Of a stretch of DNA of 31,813 nucleotides, positions 5,786 to 14,363 are shown piece by piece. This DNA is from an uncultured Collinsella sp. (GTDB lineage: Bacteria > Actinomycetota > Coriobacteriia > Coriobacteriales > Coriobacteriaceae), in assembly GCA_900548515.1 (NCBI GenBank), contig URKU01000011.1, positions 1 to 31,813 of the forward strand, written 5' to 3'. The position numbers and the translations under genes are program-made. Position 1 is the first letter of the stretch; the number at the start of each line of letters is the position of its first letter. The notes beneath the pieces were generated by a model, which saw only the letters and a list, made by a program, of their open reading frames with translations, did not search any database and was not told the DNA's origin.

Positions 5786-8611
5786 TTACCCCGTGTTCTG
5801 CAATCCTGCCGAGACGCCGGTCACAGTCGAAAGAATCAGGCTCATGTACTCGGCCTTCTTCTCCTCGGCCATCTCGTCCTGGTTCATACGCACCTCGCGA
5901 AGGGCGCGGACCTGGGCGATGGACAGGGCGTCGACGTAGGGGTTACGCACGCGAACGGCGCAGCCGAGCACGCGACGACGCTGCAGCGGCCATTCATCAC
6001 CGACGATGGCAAGGACCCACTTACGCGTGAGCTGCATCTCGGTAAAGACCTTCTCGGACAGATCCTGGCGATCGCCCAGGTGCAGATACATCTTGGCGAT
6101 GCGCTGATCGGTCTTGGCGATCGACATCTCAATATTGTCGATAAAGGTGCGGAAGAACGGCCACTCTTGGTAGGCAGCCTTGAGCTGGTCAAGATCGCCA
6201 AGCTGCTCGCAGGCGGTGCCCAGGCCGTACCAAGCGGCCAGGTTAATGCGCGCCTGGCTCCAGCTGAAGATCCACGGAATGGTACGCAGGTCGTCGAGTG
6301 ACTTCGCACCCAGACCGCGCTTGGCCGGACGCGAGCCGATCGGCAGCAGACCGACCTCGGTCAGCGGCGTCACGGTCGAGAACCACGGTGTAAAGTCCTC
6401 GGTGTTCAGCAGGTCCAGATAGCGCTCGTGGCTTGCGGTGTTGAGCTTCTCGGCCATATCCCAGAACTTCTGCGTGGTCTCGGTGTTGGTCTTCTCGACA
6501 CTCGGGGCCGACTGCAAAAGCGTTGCGGCAGCAACGGACTCAACATGGCGCTGAGCCAGCGTGCGGTTGCCGTAACGGGCAAAGATGACCTCGCCCTGCT
6601 CGGTGAGCTTAAAGAAGCAGTTGACCGAACCCTTGGGCTGCGCCAGCACGGCCTTGTTGGCCGGGCCGCCACCACGGCCCACGGCACCGCCGCGACCGTG
6701 CATGAGCACCAGGTCGATATCGTTCTTCTCGGCCCACTTGGCGATGCGCTCCTGCGCGGAGTGCAGCGCGAGCATGGCCGTGGTAGGACCGGCGTCCTTG
6801 GAGGAGTCGGAATAGCCCAGCATGACCTCCATGCGGCGGTTGGTCTGGGCAAGGCGCTTTTGCACCACGGGCAGCGTAAGCATCTGGTCGAGCACGTCGA
6901 CGCAGCCCTCGAGGTCCTCGAGCTGCTCGAACAGCGGGATCACGTCGAGCTCGGGGACATCCTCCTCGTGTGCAAAGGACAGGTGGGCAAGCTCAAAGAC
7001 GTCGGCCACATGCTGGGCACTCTTGGTAAACGAGATGATGTAGCGGTGCGCCATCTTCTTGCCGTAGCGCTTTTGGATGGAGCCGATAGCGCGGAAGGTA
7101 TCGATGACCTCGCGCGTCATGGGCTGCAGGTCGCCATGGATACCGTTCTCGTGGATATCCTTGAGGGCGCGGGCGTGCACCACGGAGTGCTGACGGAACT
7201 CCATCTCGACCATATGGAAGCCGAAGGACTCGACCTGCCAGATGATGGTCTGGACCGGACCGTAGGCGGCACGGACGGCACCGCAGGCAGCAAGCGAACG
7301 CTGGACGACGCGCAGGTCATCCAGGAACTCGTCGGCGCTGTGGTACATGGTGTCGGTGATACGGCGCACAGTGGCGTTCAGACGGTCGGCCATGACGAGC
7401 ATGACGGCACGATGCGGCTCGTGCTCGGAGATCAGCTCGGCACGGGCCGTGTACTGGGTGCTCATCTCGACCTGATGGTTCCACAGGTTGATGAGCTCGG
7501 CAGACGGCTTGCTGTAGGTGGCCTCGAGCGTGAGGTTGCGGCCGATGCGGCGGCACTTGTCCTCGAGCTTGAGCACCATGTGGGTAAAGTACTTGGCGGC
7601 GACCTCACGGCTCACCTTGGCGGTGACGTTGGGGTTACCGTCGCGGTCGGAACCGATCCAGCTGCCGGGATGGAAGAACGCCGGGCACAGCGGCGGCACG
7701 GTACCGGCCTTGTCGCCCAGCACCCAGTCGTCAAAACGACGATAGATGACGGGGATAACGTCGAACAGCGTGTTATCAAAGATGTCGATGATGGTATCGG
7801 CTTCCTCGACCGGCGTGGGCTTCTTGAGCGCGATGGGGCTCGTACGCACCAGGGCGTCGATCTCCTGCAGCATATGGCGCTCGTTCTCCACCAGGTCGGA
7901 GCCGCCCAAACGCGGACGCTCCTCCAGCAGGTTGGAGATACGGCGAATCTTGCCCTCGACGGCCTTACGACGGGCCTCGGTGGGATGTGCGGTAAAGACA
8001 GGGTGGAACTCGAGCTTGCCGAGCAGCTCATTGGCACCCTCGACGCCCATCTCGTTTACCAACTGGTGATAGGCGACGGTGAGTTCGTTGGCGGGATCGA
8101 CCTCGGTATCGGTCGATGCGCCGGCCTCGCGCTCGCGCAGCTGCGCCACACGGTAGTTCTCCTCCGACAGGTTTGCCAAGTGGAAGAAGCTCGTAAAGGC
8201 GCGAACGATGACCTGCTGCTTATCAAGCGGCAGGCTGTCAATCAGATCGACGACTTCGCGAAACGCCACGGCGGTGGGCTCGTCGGCAGTGGGCACGCCC
8301 TGTTCGTCAACGGACTCGTCGGCAGCGCGGCTACCGGGGTTGCCAGCATTGGCCACAATCTCGGCTGTCAAAATCTTGTCGAACAGGTCCGCGATCTCGG
8401 GATCATACTCGCTAAGCACACGACGTTCCAGGCGCAGGAACAGCGCCAGATTATCGCGCAGCTCCTCGGGGATCTCGATCTCGGCGAGACGCTCCCTGGA
8501 CTCGGCATTCGAGCCGATTCGGTTAACGAGGCGGTTGACCACGGCAGCGACGCGCGCCGCGGCTTCGGGTACAGACTGGTTGCTTAGGTTCTCAGCCACG
8601 TTTCCTCCCAT
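5786..8611 (-). CDS. ppc: Phosphoenolpyruvate carboxylase
   Basis: This cytoplasmic enzyme adds bicarbonate to phosphoenolpyruvate to give oxaloacetate and phosphate, an anaplerotic step that also feeds fermentative succinate and aspartate formation. The 941-residue product carries the family motifs in order: FTAHPTEARRK (catalytic His, ~206-216), GSDRDGNPNVT (~320-330), MLGYSDSSKDAGPTTA (~597-612), MHGRGGAVGRGGGP (~637-650) and the C-terminal QNTG tail that closes the active site. It is longer than the E. coli enzyme (883) largely because of an acidic segment around residues 90-175. The ATG at 8611 directly abuts an AAGGAGGA sequence; an alternative GTG at 8599, four residues in, sits four bases behind GGGAGG and may be the true start. 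It stands alone, with a terminator on each side. Confidence 0.96.
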   Translation of the reverse strand: MGGNVAENLSNQSVPEAAARVAAVVNRLVNRIGSNAESRERLAEIEIPEELRDNLALFLRLERRVLSEYDPEIADLFDKILTAEIVANAGNPGSRAADESVDEQGVPTADEPTAVAFREVVDLIDSLPLDKQQVIVRAFTSFFHLANLSEENYRVAQLREREAGASTDTEVDPANELTVAYHQLVNEMGVEGANELLGKLEFHPVFTAHPTEARRKAVEGKIRRISNLLEERPRLGGSDLVENERHMLQEIDALVRTSPIALKKPTPVEEADTIIDIFDNTLFDVIPVIYRRFDDWVLGDKAGTVPPLCPAFFHPGSWIGSDRDGNPNVTAKVSREVAAKYFTHMVLKLEDKCRRIGRNLTLEATYSKPSAELINLWNHQVEMSTQYTARAELISEHEPHRAVMLVMADRLNATVRRITDTMYHSADEFLDDLRVVQRSLAACGAVRAAYGPVQTIIWQVESFGFHMVEMEFRQHSVVHARALKDIHENGIHGDLQPMTREVIDTFRAIGSIQKRYGKKMAHRYIISFTKSAQHVADVFELAHLSFAHEEDVPELDVIPLFEQLEDLEGCVDVLDQMLTLPVVQKRLAQTNRRMEVMLGYSDSSKDAGPTTAMLALHSAQERIAKWAEKNDIDLVLMHGRGGAVGRGGGPANKAVLAQPKGSVNCFFKLTEQGEVIFARYGNRTLAQRHVESVAAATLLQSAPSVEKTNTETTQKFWDMAEKLNTASHERYLDLLNTEDFTPWFSTVTPLTEVGLLPIGSRPAKRGLGAKSLDDLRTIPWIFSWSQARINLAAWYGLGTACEQLGDLDQLKAAYQEWPFFRTFIDNIEMSIAKTDQRIAKMYLHLGDRQDLSEKVFTEMQLTRKWVLAIVGDEWPLQRRRVLGCAVRVRNPYVDALSIAQVRALREVRMNQDEMAEEKKAEYMSLILSTVTGVSAGLQNTG

Positions 8612-8643
8612 TCCTCCTTCTATGCACGTAACATGCGGTATTC

Positions 8644-8706
8644 ATTATAGGCGCTTGAGAAATACTTTCGACACTGATTGCGCTTTACCACACAAAAGTA
8701 TTTTCT
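8644..8706 (-). promoter_or_regulatory. ppc promoter region with -10 box and upstream dyad
   Basis: On the minus strand a perfect TATAAT lies at 8649-8644, about 33 bases before the ppc ATG; the -35 is weak. Just upstream are matching arms AGAAATACTTT (8658-8668) and AAAGTATTTTCT (8695-8706), an imperfect inverted repeat spaced by 26 bases. It is a candidate binding site for a regulator or an A/T-rich upstream element. Confidence 0.5.
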
Positions 8707-8763
8707 GCATTGCAAGGGTTTTTGCCCTAAATGGTCGTATTTCTCGGTGGACGGCATACACAA

Positions 8764-8799
8764 ACGGGGGCATTCCGCATAAATGCGAAACACCCCCGT
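8764..8799 (-). terminator. hisS terminator
   Basis: ACGGGGG (8764-8770) pairs with CCCCCGT (8793-8799), and the loop holds a second small stem (CGCAT, 8776-8780, with ATGCG, 8783-8787). On the minus strand the hairpin is followed by TTTGTGT. It lies about 60 bases past the hisS stop. Confidence 0.75.
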
Positions 8800-8857
8800 A
8801 ACAATCGCTCGTCGCGAGCGGGACATGTTAGCGGGTCCGCAGCTCAAAAATCATGCG

Positions 8858-10171
8858 CTACAGACGCTCGCGAACCGCCTCGACGACGTTGGCCAGATCG
8901 ACGAGAACCTCGTCATGGCTCTGCATGTCGCGCACCTTGACCTTGCCGGCGGCAAGCTCGTCGCCGCCCAGGACCAGGATGAGCTTGGCGCCCACCTTGT
9001 CGGCCTGCTTAAACTGAGCTTTGAGCGAACGACCCTGGTAGTCGGCCTCGGTCACGATGCCAGCGGCGCGAAGCTCCTGCGTGATAGCAAAGACGTTCTG
9101 GCGCAGCTCCTTGCCGGCATTGGCAACGTAGACGCACGGGGCCTCCTCGGCACCCAAGTCGTTACCAAAGGCCTGAAGGGCCAGCAGCGCACGCTCAAAA
9201 CCGACAGCGAAGCCGACGCCTGCCGTGGGCTTGCCACCCTCGAGCTCGACCAAGCCGTCGTAGCGACCGCCGCCACCGATGGAGCCGACACCGGCACCGG
9301 GAGCCTCGACCTCAAAGACGGTACGGGTGTAGTAGTCCAGGCCACGCACCAAGGTGGGGTCCTCGACATACTCGATACCCGCCGCATCCAGATAGCGCTT
9401 GACTTGCTCGTAGTGCTCGCGGCACTCGTCGCACAGGTTGTCGCCCATCAGCGGGGCGTCGGCCATGATCTCGCGGCAGTGGTCGTTCTTGCAGTCGAAA
9501 GCGCGCAGCGGGTTGAGCTCGGCGCGCTCGCGGCACTCGTCGCACATCTCGTCGGCGTGATCGAGGATAAACTGCTTGACCTGCTCGCGATAGGCCGGAC
9601 GGCATTGGGCATCGCCCATCGAGTTAATGAGCAGACGGAGCTTGGAAAGATCGAAACCAAGACGCTTGTAGAACTCCATGAGCATGATGATGCACTCGGC
9701 GTCGGCAGCCGGATCGGGAGCGCCGAGCCACTCGATGCCTACCTGGTGGAACTGGCGCAGGCGACCCTTCTGGGGACGCTCGCCACGGAACATGGCCTCG
9801 GCGTAGTAAGCCTTAAACGGCGTGGAGCCCTGGGGCACCAGGTTGTTCTCCACGACGGCGCGCACCACACCGGCCGTGCCCTCGGGACGAAGGGCCAGGC
9901 GCTGCTTGGGCTTGAGCTTGGTGTCGGTGCCCTCAGCAAAGACGCGCTCCAGGTTGGCGCCGCTAAACACGCGGAACATCTCCTTGCGCACGACGTCGGT
10001 CGACTGGCCGATACCGTGGACAAACACGTCCACCTGCTCGATTGCGGGCGTCTCGATGGGTTTAAAACCAAACGGCTCGAACACGCCGGCCGCAATCTGC
10101 TGCATCTTTTGCCAGGCGCGCATCTCGGCGCCGATAAGGTCGCGGGTTCCCTCCGCCTTCTGTGCCTGCAT
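8858..10171 (-). CDS. hisS: Histidine--tRNA ligase
   Basis: This class II aminoacyl-tRNA synthetase charges tRNA-His with histidine. The 437-residue protein shows RPEGTAGVVRA (~95-105), motif 2 FRGERPQKGRLRQFHQ (~128-143), the HisA motif LVRGLDYYTRTVFE (~274-287), the HisB signature GGGGRYDGL (~299-307) and motif 3 GFAVGFERALLAL (~320-332), followed by the anticodon-binding domain. The insertion domain holds CDEC, two further cysteines and another CDEC between residues 210 and 250, a possible metal site. ATG 10171 is chosen over TTG 10177 because GAAAGG lies nine bases before it. The usual hisS-aspS pairing is absent here; hisS appears to be transcribed alone. Confidence 0.96.
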   Translation of the reverse strand: MQAQKAEGTRDLIGAEMRAWQKMQQIAAGVFEPFGFKPIETPAIEQVDVFVHGIGQSTDVVRKEMFRVFSGANLERVFAEGTDTKLKPKQRLALRPEGTAGVVRAVVENNLVPQGSTPFKAYYAEAMFRGERPQKGRLRQFHQVGIEWLGAPDPAADAECIIMLMEFYKRLGFDLSKLRLLINSMGDAQCRPAYREQVKQFILDHADEMCDECRERAELNPLRAFDCKNDHCREIMADAPLMGDNLCDECREHYEQVKRYLDAAGIEYVEDPTLVRGLDYYTRTVFEVEAPGAGVGSIGGGGRYDGLVELEGGKPTAGVGFAVGFERALLALQAFGNDLGAEEAPCVYVANAGKELRQNVFAITQELRAAGIVTEADYQGRSLKAQFKQADKVGAKLILVLGGDELAAGKVKVRDMQSHDEVLVDLANVVEAVRERL

Positions 10172-10213
10172 GGGCAAACACCTTTCTTTTGTATCGCGTC
10201 ATAGGTAGTGGAC

Positions 10214-10219
10214 ATTATA
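10214..10219 (-). promoter_or_regulatory. hisS -10 box
   Basis: A perfect TATAAT on the minus strand about 43 bases before the hisS start. The matching -35 would fall at the edge of the hairpin at 10237-10296 and is weak. I saw no T-box specifier or antiterminator structure in the short leader. Confidence 0.5.
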
Positions 10220-10236
10220 CGGCACAAAGCAGCAAC

Positions 10237-10296
10237 GCGGCGGCGCGTCTGACCGAACGAGGGTATGGGAACTCGTTCGGCCGGACGCGCCGCCGC
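10237..10296 (-). terminator. Long hairpin after the MFS transporter gene
   Basis: Two 25-base arms (10237-10261 and 10272-10296) pair with only two mismatches around a ten-base loop, and the stem is very GC-rich (GCGGCGGCGCG at its base). On the minus strand no strong T-run follows, so it may act as a terminator or as an RNA-end stabiliser. It separates the transporter gene from hisS. Confidence 0.7.
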
Positions 10297-10342
10297 GGCA
10301 GTCACGGACGAAGCAGACAAGCGGCGATGCGCTTTGGCCTAC

Positions 10343-11647
10343 CTACTCCCCCGCCACGCTCGCGCGCAGCTTGGCAGCGATGGGCTCGGACGCCAACAGA
10401 AACACGAGCATAGCCACGGAGCACACCAGGCACACGATCCAGGTGCTCGCAAAGGAGCCCGTAGCGTCGAACAGCACACCCGAGACGATGGCGCCCACGG
10501 TGCCACCGACCATCTCGAGCGAGGTAATGGTGCCCGTGACCTTACCCAGGTCGGCCATGCCAAACTGCTTAGACGCAGCGATCGTGGGCGTAATGGTGCC
10601 CATGCACGTTCCGATACCAAAGCTAATGGCAGCCACGATGGGGCCGAGGTCGGTTGCGGGGAAGCACAGGGTGACGCAGGCAACGATGCACGCAACGGAC
10701 CCCAACACATTGCCAAAACGCAGGCCAAATCGATCATAGATGGCGCCAAGGGAAATCTTGGCGATAACGACGGTAACCATATAGGCCGAAAGCACGGTGC
10801 CTGCCCACATAGGGTCGTGACCGCCCGTGACGATCTTGGCGCCGTTGACGGTGACGCTCGTCATATTCGTAACCTGGTTGGGCAGGATGGCGCCATTGAC
10901 AAGGCCCATAAAAAGGAATGCCACGACGAGCAGCCAGAATGCCGGGCTCTTCTTAATGCGCGACCAACCAACACTGACGTCGGGGGCCGTATGCTCGTCC
11001 TTATCGCCCGCGGTGGAAACAGACGGATCGCCCGGGTTCTCGCCGAGCGGCTTCAGGCCAATCTCGGAAGGTTTGGTGCGGAAGGAATACGCCGTGATGG
11101 GCAGCGCCGCCACAATGCAGACGGCGGCAAGCACCAAGAAGGCGGAACGCCAGCCCACGCTCACGATTAGCGAGCTCACGATCGGCGAGAGAATGGCGCC
11201 GCCAAAGCCCGAGCCCGAAAGCGCAATGGAGATAGCAAGACCGCGTTTGGCTGTAAACCAGTTGGCAGTGACGAGGCTAATGAGCAGGCGGGTCGAGGCC
11301 ACGGCGAAGCAGCCCGAGACGGCAAAGAGCACGTAGACCTGCCAAAGCTCGCCCACAAAGCTCATGCCGACAAGCACGGCAGAGGTGGCGATAACGGTGA
11401 GGGAGCCCAGAACGCGGCCGCTTACTTTATCGGCAACATGGCCGATCACAAGCGAACCCACAACGCTCACCACGGTGGAGATGGCATTGGAGATGTTGTA
11501 CTGCGCAAGGGAAATGCCCAGGTCGCTGACGATCAGCGGCTGGAACAGGCTCATGCAGTTGACGAAAATCGTGTAGCACGTGGCCATGATCACAAAGCCG
11601 GAGGCCACCACGAGCCAGCCGGGGAAGAACTTGCGTTGCCGGGACAT
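10343..11647 (-). CDS. MFS transporter, OxlT-like (oxalate/formate antiporter group)
   Basis: This 434-residue protein has about twelve hydrophobic segments in two halves separated by a polar loop (~residues 205-240, GENPGDPSVSTAGDKDEH). The start FFPGWLVVASGFVIM, the first-half motif GHVADKVSGR and the FTAKRGLAISIALSGSGFGGA segment are typical of the oxalate:formate antiporter/monocarboxylate porter branch of MFS. Substrate cannot be told from sequence; an organic anion such as a carboxylate is likely. ATG 11647 has AAGGAG four bases upstream. It follows the M20 amidohydrolase on the same strand, but a long hairpin lies between them, so co-transcription would be partial at most. Confidence 0.82.
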   Translation of the reverse strand: MSRQRKFFPGWLVVASGFVIMATCYTIFVNCMSLFQPLIVSDLGISLAQYNISNAISTVVSVVGSLVIGHVADKVSGRVLGSLTVIATSAVLVGMSFVGELWQVYVLFAVSGCFAVASTRLLISLVTANWFTAKRGLAISIALSGSGFGGAILSPIVSSLIVSVGWRSAFLVLAAVCIVAALPITAYSFRTKPSEIGLKPLGENPGDPSVSTAGDKDEHTAPDVSVGWSRIKKSPAFWLLVVAFLFMGLVNGAILPNQVTNMTSVTVNGAKIVTGGHDPMWAGTVLSAYMVTVVIAKISLGAIYDRFGLRFGNVLGSVACIVACVTLCFPATDLGPIVAAISFGIGTCMGTITPTIAASKQFGMADLGKVTGTITSLEMVGGTVGAIVSGVLFDATGSFASTWIVCLVCSVAMLVFLLASEPIAAKLRASVAGE

Positions 11648-11674
11648 ACTGCTCCTTATTTAACAAACGAATAG

Positions 11675-11774
11675 CCGGCGCCGGGCGCCGGTAGTGCCCA
11701 AGATTGCCTTGAAAGACAAGGGCATAGGCCTTACGGCCATGCCCGCAGGCTTGAAAGGCAAGGTTGGGTGCTAC
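11675..11774 (-). terminator. Compound hairpins after the M20 amidohydrolase
   Basis: The core hairpin GGGCAT(A)GGCC-TTAC-GGCCATGCCC (11720-11744) is enclosed by TTGCCTT/AAGGCAA (11704-11710 with 11755-11761) and an outer imperfect pairing, GTAG..CCCAA with TTGGG..CTAC (11691-11701 with 11764-11774). The outer arm includes the stop codon of the amidohydrolase gene. A second stem, CCGGCGC-CGG-GCGCCGG (11675-11691), follows on the minus strand. The gene-end position suggests termination or 3'-end protection. Confidence 0.65.
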
Positions 11775-13063
11775 CGGTGGTCGGCGATATAGCCCAAAGC
11801 GACGGCGGTATAGGCCGCGGCACCGAGCGGCAGCTCGGCATCGTTAAAGCGCGCCTTGGGATGGTGCTGGGCAAAATGCTCATCCGTATCGGTTACAGCG
11901 GCGCCCACGGTAAAGTACGCGCTCGGGATCTTGCTCGAGATAAGCGCAAAGTCCTCGCTCGCCATGGCGTGGAACAACGGCAGGAAAGCTGCCTTGGGCA
12001 ATGTCGCACCCACATAGCCCAGCGATGCCTGGGTCATATCGTCATCGAGTACGAGTGGCGGAACATCCGAGAGCGTCTCGATGGTCGCCGGCGTACGATA
12101 CGTTGCCGCGACGCCATTGACGACCTCGGCAATGCGGCTCTTAAGGTGAGCCATGAGCTCAACATCAAAGCCGCGCAGCGTTCCCTCGAGCACGCAGGTG
12201 TCGGGGATGACGTTGGCCGCCAAGCCGCCGGCGAACTTACCAACGGTAAGTGCGACTTCCTTGGCCGCCGGCACCTCGCGGGAGATAAGCTCCTGAAGCG
12301 CCAGGTGCACGTGGACGCCGGCCGTGATGGGGTCGATGCAGATCTCGGGGCTGGAACCGTGGCCGCCCTTGCCCTGGAGCGTGATGCGGAAACCGTACAC
12401 GCCCGAGAGCGCCGGGCTGCCGTAGAGCACCAGGCCAAGCGGCGACTGGCTGTTGACATGCATGGCAAAGGCCGCCTGAGGACGCGGGTTCTGCAGCAGG
12501 CCATCGGCGATGGCAGCGCGTGCCCCTTCAAAGGTCTCCTCGCCCGGCTGGAACAGCAGTTTGACGGTGGCATTGGCGTCGACGAGCTCGGCCTCGCGGG
12601 CCTTGAGCAGGCGAGCCGCACCAAGCAGCGCCGTCGCGTGCATATCGTGACCGCAAGCGTGCATGCAGCCGTTGGTGGATGCAAAGGGCTCGCCGGATTC
12701 CTCGGCAACGGGCAGGGCGTCCATGTCGCCACGAAGCATGATGACCGTTCCGGCCTGCTCGTCCTTGCACGTGCCATTGCCCTGAGCGGCCGCACCGGCA
12801 CCGATCAGGCCAACGACGCAGGAACCGTCGACTAGCGTGGTATGGGGGATGTCCATCTCGTCCAGACGTGCCTGGATATAGGCAGACGTCTGCGGAAGAT
12901 TGTTACCCAGCTCGGGCATCTGGTGTAGATCGTGTCGCCACGCAGCGAGCTCGTCTGCAAAAGCCTGAGCTTCTGCAACAAGACCGTCACCGATAGCGGT
13001 CTGCGCCGCCGCGGTGGCCTTGGGCGCTGATTGCGGTTGAAGATCGGACAGTGCTGGTGCCAT
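11771..13063 (-). CDS. M20-family amidohydrolase (amidase/aminoacylase-like metallopeptidase)
   Basis: This 430-residue cytoplasmic enzyme belongs to the M20D group, which hydrolyses N-acyl amino acids, hippurate-like amides or similar substrates with a dimetal centre. Visible motifs are WRHDLHQMPELG (~45-56), LRGDMDALPVAEESGEPF (~111-128), HACGHDMHATALLGAARLL (~135-153) with metal-binding Cys and His residues, and LFQPGEE (~171-177) carrying the catalytic glutamates. The lid domain has GKGGHGSSPE. ATG 13063 is chosen because GGAGGG lies about six bases upstream; the longer frame from 13117 crosses a candidate operator. The exact substrate is unknown. It faces an MFS transporter gene downstream that might import the substrate or export the product. 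Confidence 0.88.
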   Translation of the reverse strand: MAPALSDLQPQSAPKATAAAQTAIGDGLVAEAQAFADELAAWRHDLHQMPELGNNLPQTSAYIQARLDEMDIPHTTLVDGSCVVGLIGAGAAAQGNGTCKDEQAGTVIMLRGDMDALPVAEESGEPFASTNGCMHACGHDMHATALLGAARLLKAREAELVDANATVKLLFQPGEETFEGARAAIADGLLQNPRPQAAFAMHVNSQSPLGLVLYGSPALSGVYGFRITLQGKGGHGSSPEICIDPITAGVHVHLALQELISREVPAAKEVALTVGKFAGGLAANVIPDTCVLEGTLRGFDVELMAHLKSRIAEVVNGVAATYRTPATIETLSDVPPLVLDDDMTQASLGYVGATLPKAAFLPLFHAMASEDFALISSKIPSAYFTVGAAVTDTDEHFAQHHPKARFNDAELPLGAAAYTAVALGYIADHR

Positions 13064-13093
13064 AGATGCCCTCCAGTAACGTTTTTGCAGCAA

Positions 13094-13115
13094 GCACTTT
13101 GATAGCGTAAAGTGC
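13094..13115 (-). promoter_or_regulatory. Dyad upstream of the M20 amidohydrolase gene
   Basis: GCACTTT (13094-13100) and AAAGTGC (13109-13115) are perfect complements eight bases apart, 30 bases before the start codon on the minus strand. The dyad lies where the promoter's -10 region or leader should be, so it is a candidate operator. No regulator gene is adjacent. Confidence 0.4.
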
Positions 13116-13147
13116 AAGGTACTACTTTAAGGGCATGACATAAAAAT

Positions 13148-13166
13148 GCCGCCCTGGGAGGGCGGC
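13148..13166 (-). terminator. Terminator of the EamA transporter gene
   Basis: GCCGCCC-TGGGA-GGGCGGC is a perfect seven-bp stem followed on the minus strand by ATTTTTA. It lies 12 bases past the transporter's stop codon. Confidence 0.9.
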
Positions 13167-13178
13167 GCAACAAGTTGT

Positions 13179-14162
13179 TTACAATTGCGGGTGTGATTTT
13201 CGGCGCAAGAAATCGAAATGCGTCTCGCTCAAGATAATCGAAAGAAAGATGAGCGCGAAGCCGGCGAGCAGGCGCGAGGTGAGCGCCTCCCCCATCAGCA
13301 GCACCGAGAACAGCACGCCCGAAGGCGACTCCATCGAAAGGAGCAGTGAGCCCGTCGAGGCCGAGACATGCGCCAAGCCGACGTTTTGGATGAGCAGAGC
13401 CGCGCATGTGCAACCAACCGAGAGAAACGCCATCGCGCTGATAAAGCTCGGCGTCCACACGGACAGAGGCGCTTGGGTCTCGAATAGCAGCGACGTTGCC
13501 AGGCTCAGCACGCCGTTGCCCACAAACATCCAAAACGTGATGACGTTGATGTCCATTTTGCGACCGTACTTGGCAGTCACCGCCATCTGGATGGCGAAAA
13601 AGACCGCACCCGCCAGCGTAATGACATCACCGATGTTGAATTCAACGCTATCGAGCGCCACCAAGCCAATGCCCGCCAAGCACAGCAGCGCCGCGCCCAG
13701 GTTATAGCGGGTGAGTTTTTCGCCGCTCAGAAAATAGCTCGCGAACGGCACAACGATGCAATACGTGCCCGTCAAAAAAGCATTCTTGCCCGCCGTGGTG
13801 TGCGCCAGACCGACTGTCTGCAGGGCGTAGGCGGCCCACATAAGTGCGCCCATGCCAAGTCCGACGATAAGGTTGCGGGCGTTGAGGTGCGCGATGATGC
13901 GCTTGTGGAAGATGAAAAACATGACCAACGCCGCAGGCAGAAAGCGCACGTAGAGCAGTTCGAACACCGGAATGGTGTCGAGCGCGTCCTTCATGGTCGT
14001 AAAGGAGTAGCCCCAGACGACTGCCACCGAAAGCAGCAGGACTTTCCAGAACAGCGGCGAGCGAGCGCCGGCGCCGCGGGAGGTGCCGCCCGCGCCCAGG
14101 TCCTCGCGAGCAACAGGGCTATCGGGCATCATTTCGATATTGTCAGTGGCATGCTGGGCCAT
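13179..14162 (-). CDS. EamA/DMT-family transporter
   Basis: This 327-residue membrane protein has ten predicted hydrophobic segments in two EamA repeats after a polar 36-residue N-terminal tail. The first repeat holds VVWGYSFTTMKDALDTIPVFELLYVRF-type sequence and ends near ALQTVGLAHTTAGKNAFLTG; the second ends near LLIQNVGLAHVSASTGSLLLSMES. These paired GLAHTTA/GLAHVSA segments are the usual EamA repeat echo. Members export amino acids or other metabolites; the substrate here is unknown. ATG 14162 follows GAGG by about seven bases. It is an independent unit with its own terminator. Confidence 0.87.
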   Translation of the reverse strand: MAQHATDNIEMMPDSPVAREDLGAGGTSRGAGARSPLFWKVLLLSVAVVWGYSFTTMKDALDTIPVFELLYVRFLPAALVMFFIFHKRIIAHLNARNLIVGLGMGALMWAAYALQTVGLAHTTAGKNAFLTGTYCIVVPFASYFLSGEKLTRYNLGAALLCLAGIGLVALDSVEFNIGDVITLAGAVFFAIQMAVTAKYGRKMDINVITFWMFVGNGVLSLATSLLFETQAPLSVWTPSFISAMAFLSVGCTCAALLIQNVGLAHVSASTGSLLLSMESPSGVLFSVLLMGEALTSRLLAGFALIFLSIILSETHFDFLRRKSHPQL

Positions 14163-14236
14163 AGGGCATCCTCGCGCTCAATCTGGGCGTGGTGTCCGCA
14201 CGCGCATGGCTGCGTGCCGCCTCATGGTCAAATAAA

Positions 14237-14270
14237 AGCAGGGCGCACCGGACCCCCGGCACGCCCCGCT
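14237..14270 (-). terminator. Terminator of the YhgE/Pip gene pair
   Basis: AGCAGGGCG (14237-14245) pairs with CGCCCCGCT (14262-14270) with one mismatch, and an inner CCGG-ACCC-CCGG stem fills the loop. On the minus strand it is followed by TTTTATT. It lies about 95 bases past the stop of the second YhgE/Pip gene. The rest of 14163-14363 shows nothing else clear. Confidence 0.8.
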
Positions 14271-14363
14271 ACTGTAGCAACAACCAAGCAGCCCGTGCAA
14301 TTCACTACGCTAAAGCATCGGGTTGGAAGATCTCGATGTTCCGACGGCGTTTACGTTGCTGAA

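Noticed and set aside
6428..8587. 719-codon open frame opposite ppc
   Set aside because: It is fully antisense to a well-supported PEP carboxylase, has no recognisable domain, and such antisense frames are common in high-GC genes.
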